Of a stretch of 64,000 bases of DNA, positions 28,853 through 37,795 are shown in pieces (the first letter of the stretch is position 1; every line of letters begins with the position of its first letter). Below the pieces are notes generated by a model. It ran no database searches. It worked only from the letters and a program-made list of their open reading frames with translations, and was not told the origin of the DNA. Where the stretch lies: the NCBI RefSeq assembly GCF_947500405.1, contig NZ_CANMRY010000010.1:62001-126000 (forward strand), in the 5' to 3' direction. This stretch comes from an uncultured Maribacter sp. GTDB lineage: Bacteria > Bacteroidota > Bacteroidia > Flavobacteriales > Flavobacteriaceae. The position numbers and the translations under genes are program-made.

Positions 28853-30553
28853 ATGGATACTACACAGTGGATTATTTTTATACTTATAGTACAGGTTATT
28901 CATTTTTTAGGAACTTGGAAACTATACGTTAAAGCTGGAAGAAAAGCATGGGAAGCTGCTATACCTGTTTATAATGCAATTGTATTAATGCAAATTATAA
29001 ATAGACCAAAATGGTGGACTATACTTTTATTCATACCTATTATTAACTTATTAATGTTTCCTGTTATTTGGATAGAAACCATACGAAGTTTTGGAAGAAA
29101 TAGCCTTATTGAATCTTGGTTAGTTGTTCTAACTCTTGGTTTTTACATATACTATGTAAATTATTTACTAGATGTAAAGTATATAGAAGATCGTAGTTTA
29201 CAACCAACAACAGCTTTAGGAGAATGGGTTAGCTCTATTGTTTTTGCAATTGTAGCAGCAACATTAGTACACACTTATTTTATACAACCTTATGTAATTC
29301 CAACAGGTTCGTTAGAAAGAACATTGCGTGTGGGCGATTTTCTTTTTGTAAGTAAGTTTCATTATGGAGCAAGAACACCTATGACTACAGTCGCGGCACC
29401 AATGGTTCATGATACACTTCCTGTTGTTGGCACACGTTCATATTTAAACAAACCGCAACTTCCATACTTTAGACTACCTGGTTTCACAAAAGTTAAAAAA
29501 AATAATATTGTTGTATTTAGCTGGCCCGCAGATACAGTTCGTGTTTTCTTTAAGAGAGAAAAAGGGGTAAAAAAACCTATTGACAAAAAATCTAACTATG
29601 TAAAGCGTTGTGTAGGGACCCCTGGAGATTCTTTAGAGATTATAGATGGTTATGTTTTTATTAATGGGAAACAACTAAAACTGTCTGATAGAGCTAAACC
29701 TCAGTACGACTATATGGTGTACAGTCAAAAAGGAGTTTCTTCACGCCTACTAAAAAATATAGGGGTTGTAGATTTAACTAGAAAATATCTTTCTGACCCA
29801 ATAAACCAAGAGCAAGCACAAATTATACAAGAATATCTTTTAGGATATAACCAAACAGAAGATGGTAAACTAGAATTATATACAAAGCATTTAGGCATCC
29901 CAACTAAAGTTATTCAAAAAGCAAGACTCTCTTTAAAAGAGATTACAGAAAGGCAGCGTTTAGTTGCTTTAACCAACGAAATGGTATCTAAATTAAAGGC
30001 AGACACTTCTATAGATTCTGTGGTAAGACAAGTTGAACCAAAAAATAGTAGAGGTGCAAACATTTTTCCTCAAAACCCAAACTATGCTTGGAATAACGAT
30101 AATTTTGGACCAATCTACCTTCCAAAAAAAGGAGTTACTGTCCCGTTAGATTTAAACATACTTCCTATTTATAAAAAAATAATTAAAGATTACGAAGGAA
30201 ACAAAATAAGTGTTTCTGGAAATCAAATTAGTTTAAATGGTAAAGTTGCTACAACTTATACTTTTAAACAAGATTATTATTGGATGATGGGAGATAATAG
30301 AGACCATTCTGAAGATAGTAGAACATGGGGGTATGTTCCAGAAAACCATATTGTTGGAACTCCAATTTTCATTTGGATGAGTTTTGATAACTTTACAGAC
30401 GGCTTTAAAAACTGGAAAATTAGATGGGATCGTGTATTTACTACGGTAAATGGCGATGGAGAACCAAGGTCTTATTTTAAATTCTTTTTAATAGCATTAG
30501 TTGGGTGGTTCGTATTTGACTTTTTCCGTAAGAAAAGAAAAAACAAAGCCTAA
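28853..30553 (+). CDS. lepB: Signal peptidase I, long Bacteroidota form
   Basis: 566 residues, far longer than the about 324 of E. coli. The first about 115 residues hold three or four membrane segments; another anchor (about 125-143) leads into the catalytic domain. Catalytic Ser153 is in IPTGSLERTLRVGDF and Lys251 in NYVKRCVGTPGDS; GDNRDHSEDSRTWG is the late conserved box. Between boxes there is a large insertion (about 285-440). It removes Sec signal peptides from exported proteins. It begins about 100 bases after dapB, behind a palindrome. Confidence 0.93.
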   Translation: MDTTQWIIFILIVQVIHFLGTWKLYVKAGRKAWEAAIPVYNAIVLMQIINRPKWWTILLFIPIINLLMFPVIWIETIRSFGRNSLIESWLVVLTLGFYIYYVNYLLDVKYIEDRSLQPTTALGEWVSSIVFAIVAATLVHTYFIQPYVIPTGSLERTLRVGDFLFVSKFHYGARTPMTTVAAPMVHDTLPVVGTRSYLNKPQLPYFRLPGFTKVKKNNIVVFSWPADTVRVFFKREKGVKKPIDKKSNYVKRCVGTPGDSLEIIDGYVFINGKQLKLSDRAKPQYDYMVYSQKGVSSRLLKNIGVVDLTRKYLSDPINQEQAQIIQEYLLGYNQTEDGKLELYTKHLGIPTKVIQKARLSLKEITERQRLVALTNEMVSKLKADTSIDSVVRQVEPKNSRGANIFPQNPNYAWNNDNFGPIYLPKKGVTVPLDLNILPIYKKIIKDYEGNKISVSGNQISLNGKVATTYTFKQDYYWMMGDNRDHSEDSRTWGYVPENHIVGTPIFIWMSFDNFTDGFKNWKIRWDRVFTTVNGDGEPRSYFKFFLIALVGWFVFDFFRKKRKNKA

Positions 30554-30556
30554 CTT

Positions 30557-31195
30557 TTGAAGTACTTACTACATCCTGCTTATATTCCAAACTTAGTAAC
30601 TTTTGCTGTTATTGCTCAAAAAGAAGTCTATTGGGAATACATGGACAATTATCAAAAACAAACCTATAGAAACAGAGCTTATGTTTGTGCAGATCGTGGT
30701 AAGCACATATTAAACATTCCTATTATTCATTTAGGAAAAAATAAAGAGAAGCAAAAATATAAGGACATTAAAATAGACAACTCATATCCTTGGCAAAGGC
30801 AACATTGGCGAACTTTAGAAACCGCTTACAGGTCCTCCCCTTTTTTTGAGTTTTACGAGGATGAAATACAACCACTATACACTACAAAATTTGAAAGTTT
30901 ATTAGAGTTTAATTTAAAAACTATTGAGGTTGTTTGTGATTGCCTCCAGTTAGAAATACCTAAAGAAAAAACTACAGAGTATAATACTAAATTAGAAGAA
31001 GTAGATGTCGTAGATGTTAGGTTTTTAATAAATGCTAAAAAAGAGCCTACTTATACTGCTAAAGAATACATTCAAGTATTTAGTGACCGTAATAGTTTTA
31101 TCCCTAATACAAGTATTCTGGACCTTTTATTTAATGAAGGAACCAATGCACTTATGTATCTAAAGGAAATAAAATTAGACTTCTTACATGCTTAG
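30557..31195 (+). CDS. WbqC-family protein
   Basis: 212 residues from a TTG start 3 bases after the lepB stop. LLHPAYIPNL..., YQKQTYRNRAYV and PWQRQHWRTLETAYRSSPFF match the WbqC-like family. Members are found in polysaccharide and antigen clusters, but the reaction is not established. It overlaps the next gene by 8 bases. Confidence 0.8.
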   Translation: MKYLLHPAYIPNLVTFAVIAQKEVYWEYMDNYQKQTYRNRAYVCADRGKHILNIPIIHLGKNKEKQKYKDIKIDNSYPWQRQHWRTLETAYRSSPFFEFYEDEIQPLYTTKFESLLEFNLKTIEVVCDCLQLEIPKEKTTEYNTKLEEVDVVDVRFLINAKKEPTYTAKEYIQVFSDRNSFIPNTSILDLLFNEGTNALMYLKEIKLDFLHA

Positions 31196-31505
31196 ATTTG
31201 TAATACATTATGGTATACATTTTATAGTTCCCATTATTATTGCTTTGGCATTCTACAAAAAAGATAAAACCTTTGCTATTGTTGTTCTTTTAGCAGGAAT
31301 AGTAATTGATGTGGACCATTTTTTTGCAACTCCTGTATTTGATTCTATGCGTTGCAGTATTAACTATCATCCTTTACATACCTATTGGGCAATAGCCATA
31401 TATATAGTATTATTTCTTTACAAAAAAACTAGGATATTTGGATTAGCACTTCTCATTCATATTCTTGCAGATCTAGCAGACTGCTATATGATTACTTTAA
31501 ACTAA
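31188..31505 (+). CDS. DUF6122-type small membrane protein
   Basis: 105 residues, three or four membrane segments. HYGIHFIVP near the start, DVDHFFATP, YHPLHTYWA and ILADLADCY resemble membrane metal-dependent hydrolase-like proteins (YdjM/DUF6122), with several His and Asp residues in or near membrane helices. Function unknown. Its 3' end overlaps the convergent EEP gene by 14 bases. Confidence 0.7.
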   Translation: MLRFVIHYGIHFIVPIIIALAFYKKDKTFAIVVLLAGIVIDVDHFFATPVFDSMRCSINYHPLHTYWAIAIYIVLFLYKKTRIFGLALLIHILADLADCYMITLN

Positions 31506-32538
31506 ATGAAGCCATTACTGGAAAATGGTCTGAGTATTTAACATTAAAATTCTTATGCGATTCTACAATAATTCCTTTATCAGCAAGAATAAAATCTATC
31601 CGAATAGGCAATCCATGATAATTATATGTTCTACCATAACCACTCCCCTTTTCCTCAAAAGTATCTTTAAGACCTCCTCTAATTAAATTATATATTCTAG
31701 AATATTGCCCATTGTTAAAATCTCCACAAATAATTTTTTTATAGTTAACTACTTTTGCATGTTCAGAAACTAATAAAGCTTGCTCCTCTTGTTTTTTAAA
31801 TACATCTCCCAATTGTTTATATAACTTTTCTGGAGGCTTGGTAGATAAAACTCCTTTACCTGGTGTAATACCCAAGGATTCTAAATGTAAATTATAAATT
31901 CGCAATGTATCTTTTTCGTATAAGACATCAGTATAAATACCATTGTTATAGCTTTTAGGGAAATTTAAATTTCCTTTAGAAACAATAGGAAATTTTGAAT
32001 AAATAGCTTGAATGACTTTATCTCTTTTAACTCCAAACTCAAAATCAACATAATTGTAAGGGTATGCATCTAATTCTCCACTTCGTATTCTTTTATAATC
32101 GAACTCCTGAAAGCAGATAATATCTGGGTTTTGTTTTGATATAAAATCTATTATATTAATACCGTTTTCTTTTTCTTGCTCTTTATCATTTTTCTCTCCT
32201 ACCCCTTGAAAACCATAAGAATTAAATGTCATTATTTTTATATCTTCTTTAGAGTCCCTTGCAGATTCTCCCCTAAATTGCACAAAAGAACCTAGAATTA
32301 AATAACCAACTGCTAAAGCTCCAATTAAAAACAAACTTCTTTTAAAACTAGTAAATACCCAATAAATAGCAAAAAGAATATTTAGTACAACTAAGGCCGG
32401 CACCCCTAAACTAATAAATGAAAACAAAGGGATTAACTTAACTGGAAAATAAGGAATTACACAAGCCAACAGCAACAGTAAAGCCAATAATACCGCAATA
32501 AAATAAATAAGTTTTTGAAATATAGATAGCTTCTTCAC
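31492..32538 (-). CDS. Membrane-anchored endonuclease/exonuclease/phosphatase (EEP) family protein
   Basis: 348 residues. Three membrane helices occupy the first about 95 residues; the EEP fold follows with IMTFNSYG, ICFQEFDYKRI (metal Glu), ICGDFNNGQYS and the terminal SDHFPVMASF (catalytic Asp/His). The arrangement resembles VanJ-like membrane EEP proteins. The substrate could be a phospholipid, undecaprenyl phosphate or a nucleic acid; the sequence does not decide. It is the last gene of the mutL-rhomboid operon, 3 bases after the rhomboid. Confidence 0.82.
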   Translation of the reverse strand: MKKLSIFQKLIYFIAVLLALLLLLACVIPYFPVKLIPLFSFISLGVPALVVLNILFAIYWVFTSFKRSLFLIGALAVGYLILGSFVQFRGESARDSKEDIKIMTFNSYGFQGVGEKNDKEQEKENGINIIDFISKQNPDIICFQEFDYKRIRSGELDAYPYNYVDFEFGVKRDKVIQAIYSKFPIVSKGNLNFPKSYNNGIYTDVLYEKDTLRIYNLHLESLGITPGKGVLSTKPPEKLYKQLGDVFKKQEEQALLVSEHAKVVNYKKIICGDFNNGQYSRIYNLIRGGLKDTFEEKGSGYGRTYNYHGLPIRIDFILADKGIIVESHKNFNVKYSDHFPVMASFSLK

Positions 32539-32541
32539 TCT

Positions 32542-33408
32542 TTAGTTTTCTTTGCCCGCTTTAAATAAAAAATCCTTTTCTTCTTGAGATAAACTTTCGT
32601 AACCAGACTTACTAATCTTATCTAAGATACCATCTACCTTACGTTGTTTACTTTCTTTTGTGTAATCCGGTTTCGTTTGTTTTTTTACAGACTCTCTTCT
32701 GTAAACAGTTTTTAAAGGAGATTTTTTTTCTTTTTTCCTAAAGATATTTACAATTCCATCAACTAACTTCTCAAAACCTGAACCTATATCTGTACCATTA
32801 AGAAGTTGTCTCGCATAAAAATACCCCAAAGCAGCTCCTCCTAAATGCGCTAAATGCCCTCCTACATTCCCACTAGTAGGTATTCGAATTAAATCTGTTA
32901 AAACTACAAAAGCACCTATATACCAAAGCTTAACATTAATAATAAAGAGTCTAACTTCTTGATTAGGTATATATGTACATATAAAAATTAATATAGCTGT
33001 AACACCTGCCGAAGCTCCAATAAGCGAAGTATTTGTGTGTACTAAAGTTGGAAAAACATTATAGCTCAATAAAAACGCTAATCCACCAGCTATAACTCCT
33101 AAAAAATAGACATTAAGAAAACGTTTATTTCCAAAAAGGTTCAGAAAAATTCTTCCTGAAAAGTACAACAACATCATGTTCCAAAATACATGCCCTAAAC
33201 TACCATGAAAAAAAGAGTAACTAATTATAGACCATGGCTGCGTTATAAATATAGAAAAATCTTTGGGTAGCTCAAACCAAGACATAATACTAAACCCAAA
33301 AAGAGCTTTCAAAAGTCCGTCTACAATAAAAACGATAACATTTACTACTATAAGTTTTTCTGCTATAGAGAGGTTAGCGTATTGGTATTTTAAATTTCCT
33401 TGTGCCAT
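32542..33408 (-). CDS. Rhomboid intramembrane serine protease (second of a tandem pair)
   Basis: 288 residues, six membrane segments. Catalytic Ser133 lies in LIGASAGVTAI and His188 in GGHLAHLGGAALGY; SFFHGSLGHVFWNMMLL is the conserved HxxxxHxxxNM region. A charged tail of about 75 residues (from about 215) carries a short EEKDFLFKAG-type end found in bacterial rhomboids. It starts 4 bases after the first rhomboid. Substrates unknown. Confidence 0.9.
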   Translation of the reverse strand: MAQGNLKYQYANLSIAEKLIVVNVIVFIVDGLLKALFGFSIMSWFELPKDFSIFITQPWSIISYSFFHGSLGHVFWNMMLLYFSGRIFLNLFGNKRFLNVYFLGVIAGGLAFLLSYNVFPTLVHTNTSLIGASAGVTAILIFICTYIPNQEVRLFIINVKLWYIGAFVVLTDLIRIPTSGNVGGHLAHLGGAALGYFYARQLLNGTDIGSGFEKLVDGIVNIFRKKEKKSPLKTVYRRESVKKQTKPDYTKESKQRKVDGILDKISKSGYESLSQEEKDFLFKAGKEN

Positions 33409-33412
33409 ACAC

Positions 33413-34147
33413 TTAATTCCAACGGTTACCGTTAAATTGATTTTTTTTCCAATACCACATCATAATAAAACCAAATAACGCACCACCAACATGCGCAAAA
33501 TGAGCTATACCGTCTCCAGAATTACTAAAGCCATAATAAAAATCTCCAATAAAGTATAACGGAACAAAATACTTTGCTTTTATTGGCACTGGAAAAAACA
33601 AGAGCATTAACTCCATATTTGGAAACATAAAAGCAAAAGCAACCATAATTCCAGAAGTAGCACCAGAAGCACCCAACATTCTTCCATTAAATTCAGACAA
33701 CAAACTCTCCACGATATCTTTAGATGCTAATTCATACCAACCTGTGTTATATTGACCTTTAATTAATGTATCAATTATTTCAGATTTAACTACCCCTGCA
33801 CTTTCAAGTACCTCTAAGGATTCTGAGAAAAAATAATAATTAGCCAGGGTCTGTATTAATAATGCACCTAATCCCACTGAAAAATAGAAAAATAAAAACT
33901 TATTTCTCCCCCACATTTTTTCTAGAGGAGAACCAAACATCCATAATACAAACATATTAGCAACTATATGCATTACACTACCATGCATAAACATATGAGT
34001 AATAATTTGCCAAAATTGAAAATTCTTATTCAATGGGAACCACATTGAAAACCAATGATAAATTTGTTCGCCGAAAAGCTGTGCAGCAATAAAAAATAAG
34101 ACATTAATTATTAGTAAATGCTTAATAACACCTGTTAATCTAGCCAT
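33413..34147 (-). CDS. Rhomboid intramembrane serine protease (first of a tandem pair)
   Basis: 244 residues. HMFMHGSVMHIVANMFVLW, catalytic Ser161 in LGASGATSGIM and His219 in HFAHVGGALFGF identify an active rhomboid. It has a longer loop (about 105-155) before the Ser helix than its neighbour, so the pair are diverged paralogues rather than a recent duplication. It starts immediately after mutL and is probably co-transcribed with it. Confidence 0.9.
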   Translation of the reverse strand: MARLTGVIKHLLIINVLFFIAAQLFGEQIYHWFSMWFPLNKNFQFWQIITHMFMHGSVMHIVANMFVLWMFGSPLEKMWGRNKFLFFYFSVGLGALLIQTLANYYFFSESLEVLESAGVVKSEIIDTLIKGQYNTGWYELASKDIVESLLSEFNGRMLGASGATSGIMVAFAFMFPNMELMLLFFPVPIKAKYFVPLYFIGDFYYGFSNSGDGIAHFAHVGGALFGFIMMWYWKKNQFNGNRWN

Positions 34148-36022
34148 CTAAATAAATTTTTTATCAATATCGTTTTCTGTTATAGTAACATACGTTGGTT
34201 TATTAAACGGACTTAATCCTGGTTCCTTACAAGCGAACAAATCATTTACTAAAGCTTGTTGTGAAGCCGCATCTAATACCGCTCCTGTTTTTACACTTAA
34301 AGTCTTAGAAAGTGTTTTTGCAAGAATATCGGTTTGCGAAAAACTATCTCCAGAAATTTCCATTTGATAATCTAAAATTAATTGTTCTAAAACCATTTCC
34401 ACTTCACTTTCTACAACCTGTAAGGGAACTCCAGTTATTTCTACAACTTCTTTATCGGTAATATTAAATGCAAAACCAATAGTTCTTAACTGCTCTTGTA
34501 TTTCTTTTAATATAGTAACATCTGTGGTAGAAAAATGCAAAGAAAGAGGAAATAACAATTGCTGAGTTACCGCTTCCTGAATAGTAATATTCTTTAAGAA
34601 TTTTTCATAGAGTACTCTTTGGTGCGCTCTACTCTGATCTATTACCACCATACCAGATTTAATGGTGGTTACTATATATTTTCTTCTAAGTTGAAATGTT
34701 GTTGAAACTGATTCTTCTTCAATCTTTTCTTCTTTAAATATAGACCCTGTAATAACCTCAGACTCAAACTCCATACTAGCAAAAGGAGCACTTTCCTCTT
34801 TTTTTGTTCCTAAACCCTCATATAAATTTTCCCACCCTTTAGTACTTGGTTTGGTATAATTTGTAAATGAAGTTCCTGCTGTATTAGAAGTACTTTTTGG
34901 CTTTTCTACCTCGTTAGCAAAAGGATTAAAAGTAGCATCTACTGTAACTTGCGGTATTTCTACTTGTTTATTTTTATAAGAATAAGGTGTATCTAAATTA
35001 GGGTCTTGCTCAAAATCTATAGCTGGCACAACACTAAATTGCCCTAGGCTATGTTTTATTGTAGAACGCAACAAAGCATATAATGTATGCTCATCATCAA
35101 ACTTAACCTCGGTTTTTGTTGGATGAATATTGATATCTATTGTACCAGGATCCACTTCTAAACATAAAAAATAACCAGGATACGTATTTGGTTTTATTAG
35201 CCCTTCAAAAGCAGCAACTACAGCATGGTGCAGGTAAGGGCTTTTTATAAACCTATCATTCACAAAAAAAAACTGTTCTCCCCTACTCTTTTTTGAAAAT
35301 TCTGGTTTATTTACAAATCCAGAAATTTTCACCACTTGCGTTTCTTCGTTAACAGGTACTAATTTAGAATTAGCTTTTCCTCCAAATATTTGTACTATTC
35401 TTTTTCTAAAATTTACGATAGGTAAATTAAATAACTCACTTCCGTTATTATAAAAATGAAAAGCAATAGTTGGATGCGCTAAGGCAACTCTATGGAACTC
35501 GTCTGTAATATGTCTAAGTTCTACTTGATTAGATTTTAAAAAATTTCTACGTGCTGGTATATTAAAAAAAAGGTTCTTTACCAGCATTGAAGTTCCTTTA
35601 GGAGTAACCGTAACTTCTTGAGCAATTACTTTACTGCCTTCTATTTTTAATTGGGTACCTACTTCATCTACCTCCGTTTTGGTTAAAAGCTCTACGTGTG
35701 CAATTGCAGCTATAGACGCTAAAGCTTCTCCTCTAAACCCTTTTGTATTTAAATTAAATAAATCCTCGGCTTTTTGGATTTTAGATGTAGCATGCCTTTC
35801 AAAACTTAAACGAGCATCTGTAGCACTCATTCCTTTTCCATTATCTACAACTTGGATAAGCTTTTTTCCAGCATCTTTTACAATAAGTTTTATTGTCGTA
35901 GCACCAGCATCAATTGCATTTTCTAGAAGTTCTTTTACAACTGAAGCGGGACGTTGCACTACCTCACCCGCAGCAATTTGATTCGCTACGTGGTCTGGCA
36001 AAAGTTTTATAATATCTGCCAT
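34148..36022 (-). CDS. mutL: DNA mismatch repair protein MutL, endonuclease motif degenerate
   Basis: 624 residues. The N-terminal GHKL ATPase is intact: IAAGEVVQRPASVVKELLENAIDAG split over 17-41, DNGKGM (60-65) and TKGFRGEAL (93-101). The C-terminal dimerisation domain keeps the frame of the endonuclease site but reads DQSRAHQRVLYE at 462-473, where nuclease-active MutLs have DQHA followed by E; the late Cys-Pro-His motif is also replaced (SPFNKPT). It is expected to bind ATP and coordinate repair but may not nick DNA itself. It is 2 bases after the small upstream gene. Confidence 0.95.
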   Translation of the reverse strand: MADIIKLLPDHVANQIAAGEVVQRPASVVKELLENAIDAGATTIKLIVKDAGKKLIQVVDNGKGMSATDARLSFERHATSKIQKAEDLFNLNTKGFRGEALASIAAIAHVELLTKTEVDEVGTQLKIEGSKVIAQEVTVTPKGTSMLVKNLFFNIPARRNFLKSNQVELRHITDEFHRVALAHPTIAFHFYNNGSELFNLPIVNFRKRIVQIFGGKANSKLVPVNEETQVVKISGFVNKPEFSKKSRGEQFFFVNDRFIKSPYLHHAVVAAFEGLIKPNTYPGYFLCLEVDPGTIDINIHPTKTEVKFDDEHTLYALLRSTIKHSLGQFSVVPAIDFEQDPNLDTPYSYKNKQVEIPQVTVDATFNPFANEVEKPKSTSNTAGTSFTNYTKPSTKGWENLYEGLGTKKEESAPFASMEFESEVITGSIFKEEKIEEESVSTTFQLRRKYIVTTIKSGMVVIDQSRAHQRVLYEKFLKNITIQEAVTQQLLFPLSLHFSTTDVTILKEIQEQLRTIGFAFNITDKEVVEITGVPLQVVESEVEMVLEQLILDYQMEISGDSFSQTDILAKTLSKTLSVKTGAVLDAASQQALVNDLFACKEPGLSPFNKPTYVTITENDIDKKFI

Positions 36023-36023
36023 G

Positions 36024-36320
36024 CTAACTTATAAATATGGATAAATCAAAATCAATAATAAATAAAAATATTAAGATTAAAACTACAAGGATAATAACCA
36101 TTCTCTTTCTAAGGTTACGGTCACCCTCTCTTTTAACATCGTCTAAAACGTTATTAAACTTTCTTTTTAACCCTCTATTTCTTCCTACGGTAGACCTATA
36201 CTTATCAAACTTATGTTCAATTTCATAAGGATTCCCTTCTCCTTTATCGTCATAAAAACGAGGAGAATATCCAAATTTCTTGTTCTTACCTAATTTCGTG
36301 ATTTTGCTAAGCATCCCCAT
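36024..36320 (-). CDS. Small conserved protein with a C-terminal membrane helix
   Basis: 98 residues from the ATG at 36320 (MGMLSKITKLGKNKKFGYSP); starts at 36344 or 36314 are possible. The soluble N-terminal part is strongly basic (KYRSTVGRNRGLKRKF) and a hydrophobic helix (about 73-92) ends the protein. The gene is regularly found between ribH and mutL in flavobacteria and is sometimes misnamed riboflavin synthase beta because of that neighbour. Function unknown. Confidence 0.7.
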   Translation of the reverse strand: MGMLSKITKLGKNKKFGYSPRFYDDKGEGNPYEIEHKFDKYRSTVGRNRGLKRKFNNVLDDVKREGDRNLRKRMVIILVVLILIFLFIIDFDLSIFIS

Positions 36321-36325
36321 TGTAT

Positions 36326-36333
36326 CAAAGTTA
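36326..36333 (-). promoter_or_regulatory. -7 element upstream of the small gene and mutL
   Basis: Minus strand TAACTTTG, a perfect TAnnTTTG box 5 bases before the ATG at 36320. It suggests an internal promoter for the mutL-rhomboid genes inside the ribH operon. No -33 element at the usual distance. Confidence 0.33.
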
Positions 36334-36423
36334 CTTAAAATCAAAAAATATGCCGTAATAGGGACCTTAAAATTTGTTAACAGTTTTAAAGTTTTCTGTA
36401 ATAGAAGTTAAAAAAGCAGGAAA

Positions 36424-36903
36424 CTAGCCTATAGCAGCCATTTTTATTGCAGCAATTGCGGCCTCTGTGCCCTTATTTCCGTGTTTGCCTCCACTACGAT
36501 CAATAGCTTGTTGCAAAGTATTATCAGTTAACACACAAAAAATAACTGGAGTATCTGTTAATACATTTAAATCTTTAATGCCTTGAGCGGTTCCGCTACA
36601 TACAAAATCAAAATGTTTTGTCTCTCCTTGAATTACACTTCCAATTGCAATAACAGCATCTACTTTTTGCGTAGCTATCATTTTTTTAGAACCATAAATA
36701 AGTTCAAAACTACCAGGAACATCCCATTTAACAATATTCCCTTCTAATGCACCACAATCTTTAAGAGCTTCTACTGCTCCTAGATAAAGACCGTTAGTTA
36801 TTTTTGTATTCCATTCAGAAACAACAATCCCAAATCGAAAGTCTTTCGCATTTGGGATTGTTTCTTTATCATAAACAGATAAATTTTTATTTACTGTAGC
36901 CAT
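36424..36903 (-). CDS. ribH: 6,7-dimethyl-8-ribityllumazine synthase
   Basis: 159 residues. RFGIVVSEWNTKIT, WDVPGSFEL, AIGSVIQGETKHFDFV with the catalytic His, and ALTDNTLQQA-like FCVLTDNTLQQAIDRSG are lumazine synthase landmarks; GNKGTEAA near the end is also conserved. It makes the riboflavin precursor and assembles as pentamers or 60-mers. It starts 2 bases after the TPR gene. Confidence 0.96.
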   Translation of the reverse strand: MATVNKNLSVYDKETIPNAKDFRFGIVVSEWNTKITNGLYLGAVEALKDCGALEGNIVKWDVPGSFELIYGSKKMIATQKVDAVIAIGSVIQGETKHFDFVCSGTAQGIKDLNVLTDTPVIFCVLTDNTLQQAIDRSGGKHGNKGTEAAIAAIKMAAIG

Positions 36904-36905
36904 TT

Positions 36906-37670
36906 TTATTCACTTTTAGCCATTCCAAGAAAGGCATCAATACTACGAGCTTCATCAGAACTAGAAAATTCATCTTTAATTCTTTGAAAGAATTTTAAAG
37001 CTTTTTCATTTTCCTTTAACTCTAATGCAGTTACTCCTGCTTTATATAAAAATTTTGGAGCTGTGTATTCATTACCGCTATGCGCTACCGCACTTTCATA
37101 ATATCCTAAAGCATCACTTGCTTGTCCTAATTGCATAAAAGCATCTCCTAAACCACCTTTTGCTAAAGCACCTAATATTGCATCATCAGAAGAAAAGTTT
37201 TCTAAATAAGTAATTGCCTCTTGGTATTTTTGCATATTCATATAAGACATACCAGCAGAATAATTAGCAATATTTGCTGCTTTGGTTCCATTGTATTCTT
37301 CTATTATATTTAAAAAGCCATATTTACCATCTGCACCATTTAATGCTAAAGTAAACAATGAATCTTTTGCAGTAGTACTAATTAAAGCTTGGTCAAAATG
37401 TTGCTGTGGATAATACATTTCATTAGCAGCATCTGCCTCCTTAGGATTCTGTACAAATTGCATGTATCCTAAATATCCTAAAACCGCAACTGCTATTACA
37501 CCAATAATACCTAATATGTAATTTTGATTATTAGAAACCCATTCCTCACTTTTAGAAGCACTCTCATCTAGGGTATTAAATACTTCGGCAGTTGTGCTTT
37601 CTTGCTCCTCTACCTGTTGCTCTTCTACTTGATTTTTAGGTTTAAATCCTCGTTTTTTATATGTTGCCAT
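36906..37670 (-). CDS. Membrane-anchored tetratricopeptide-repeat protein (YfgM-like)
   Basis: 254 residues from the ATG at 37670 (MATYKKRGFKPKN). The longer frame to 37718 would begin inside the -33 element, so it is rejected. A cytoplasmic charged segment and one membrane helix (about 52-71) lead to about four TPR-like helix pairs in the periplasm. Similar proteins assist folding around SecYEG. Function here is inferred only from architecture. Confidence 0.78.
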   Translation of the reverse strand: MATYKKRGFKPKNQVEEQQVEEQESTTAEVFNTLDESASKSEEWVSNNQNYILGIIGVIAVAVLGYLGYMQFVQNPKEADAANEMYYPQQHFDQALISTTAKDSLFTLALNGADGKYGFLNIIEEYNGTKAANIANYSAGMSYMNMQKYQEAITYLENFSSDDAILGALAKGGLGDAFMQLGQASDALGYYESAVAHSGNEYTAPKFLYKAGVTALELKENEKALKFFQRIKDEFSSSDEARSIDAFLGMAKSE

Positions 37671-37690
37671 CTTAAATTTTATTGATCGCG

Positions 37691-37718
37691 CAAAAATAAA
37701 GTTTTTATTGAAATTCAA
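37691..37718 (-). promoter_or_regulatory. Promoter of the TPR-ribH-mutL operon
   Basis: Minus strand TTG (37718-37716), 17 bases, then TATTTTTG (37698-37691), a perfect -7 box, followed by CGCG. The predicted start of transcription lies about 15 bases before the ATG at 37670. The block TTTATTTTTGCGC is repeated exactly at the ndk promoter. Confidence 0.52.
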
Positions 37719-37795
37719 GTGGGTATTTATTCGTTATTTTTCGATATTTTGCAGGTTTCTATGAGAATTTAGAATAAAATACCCGAAAATTAAGT

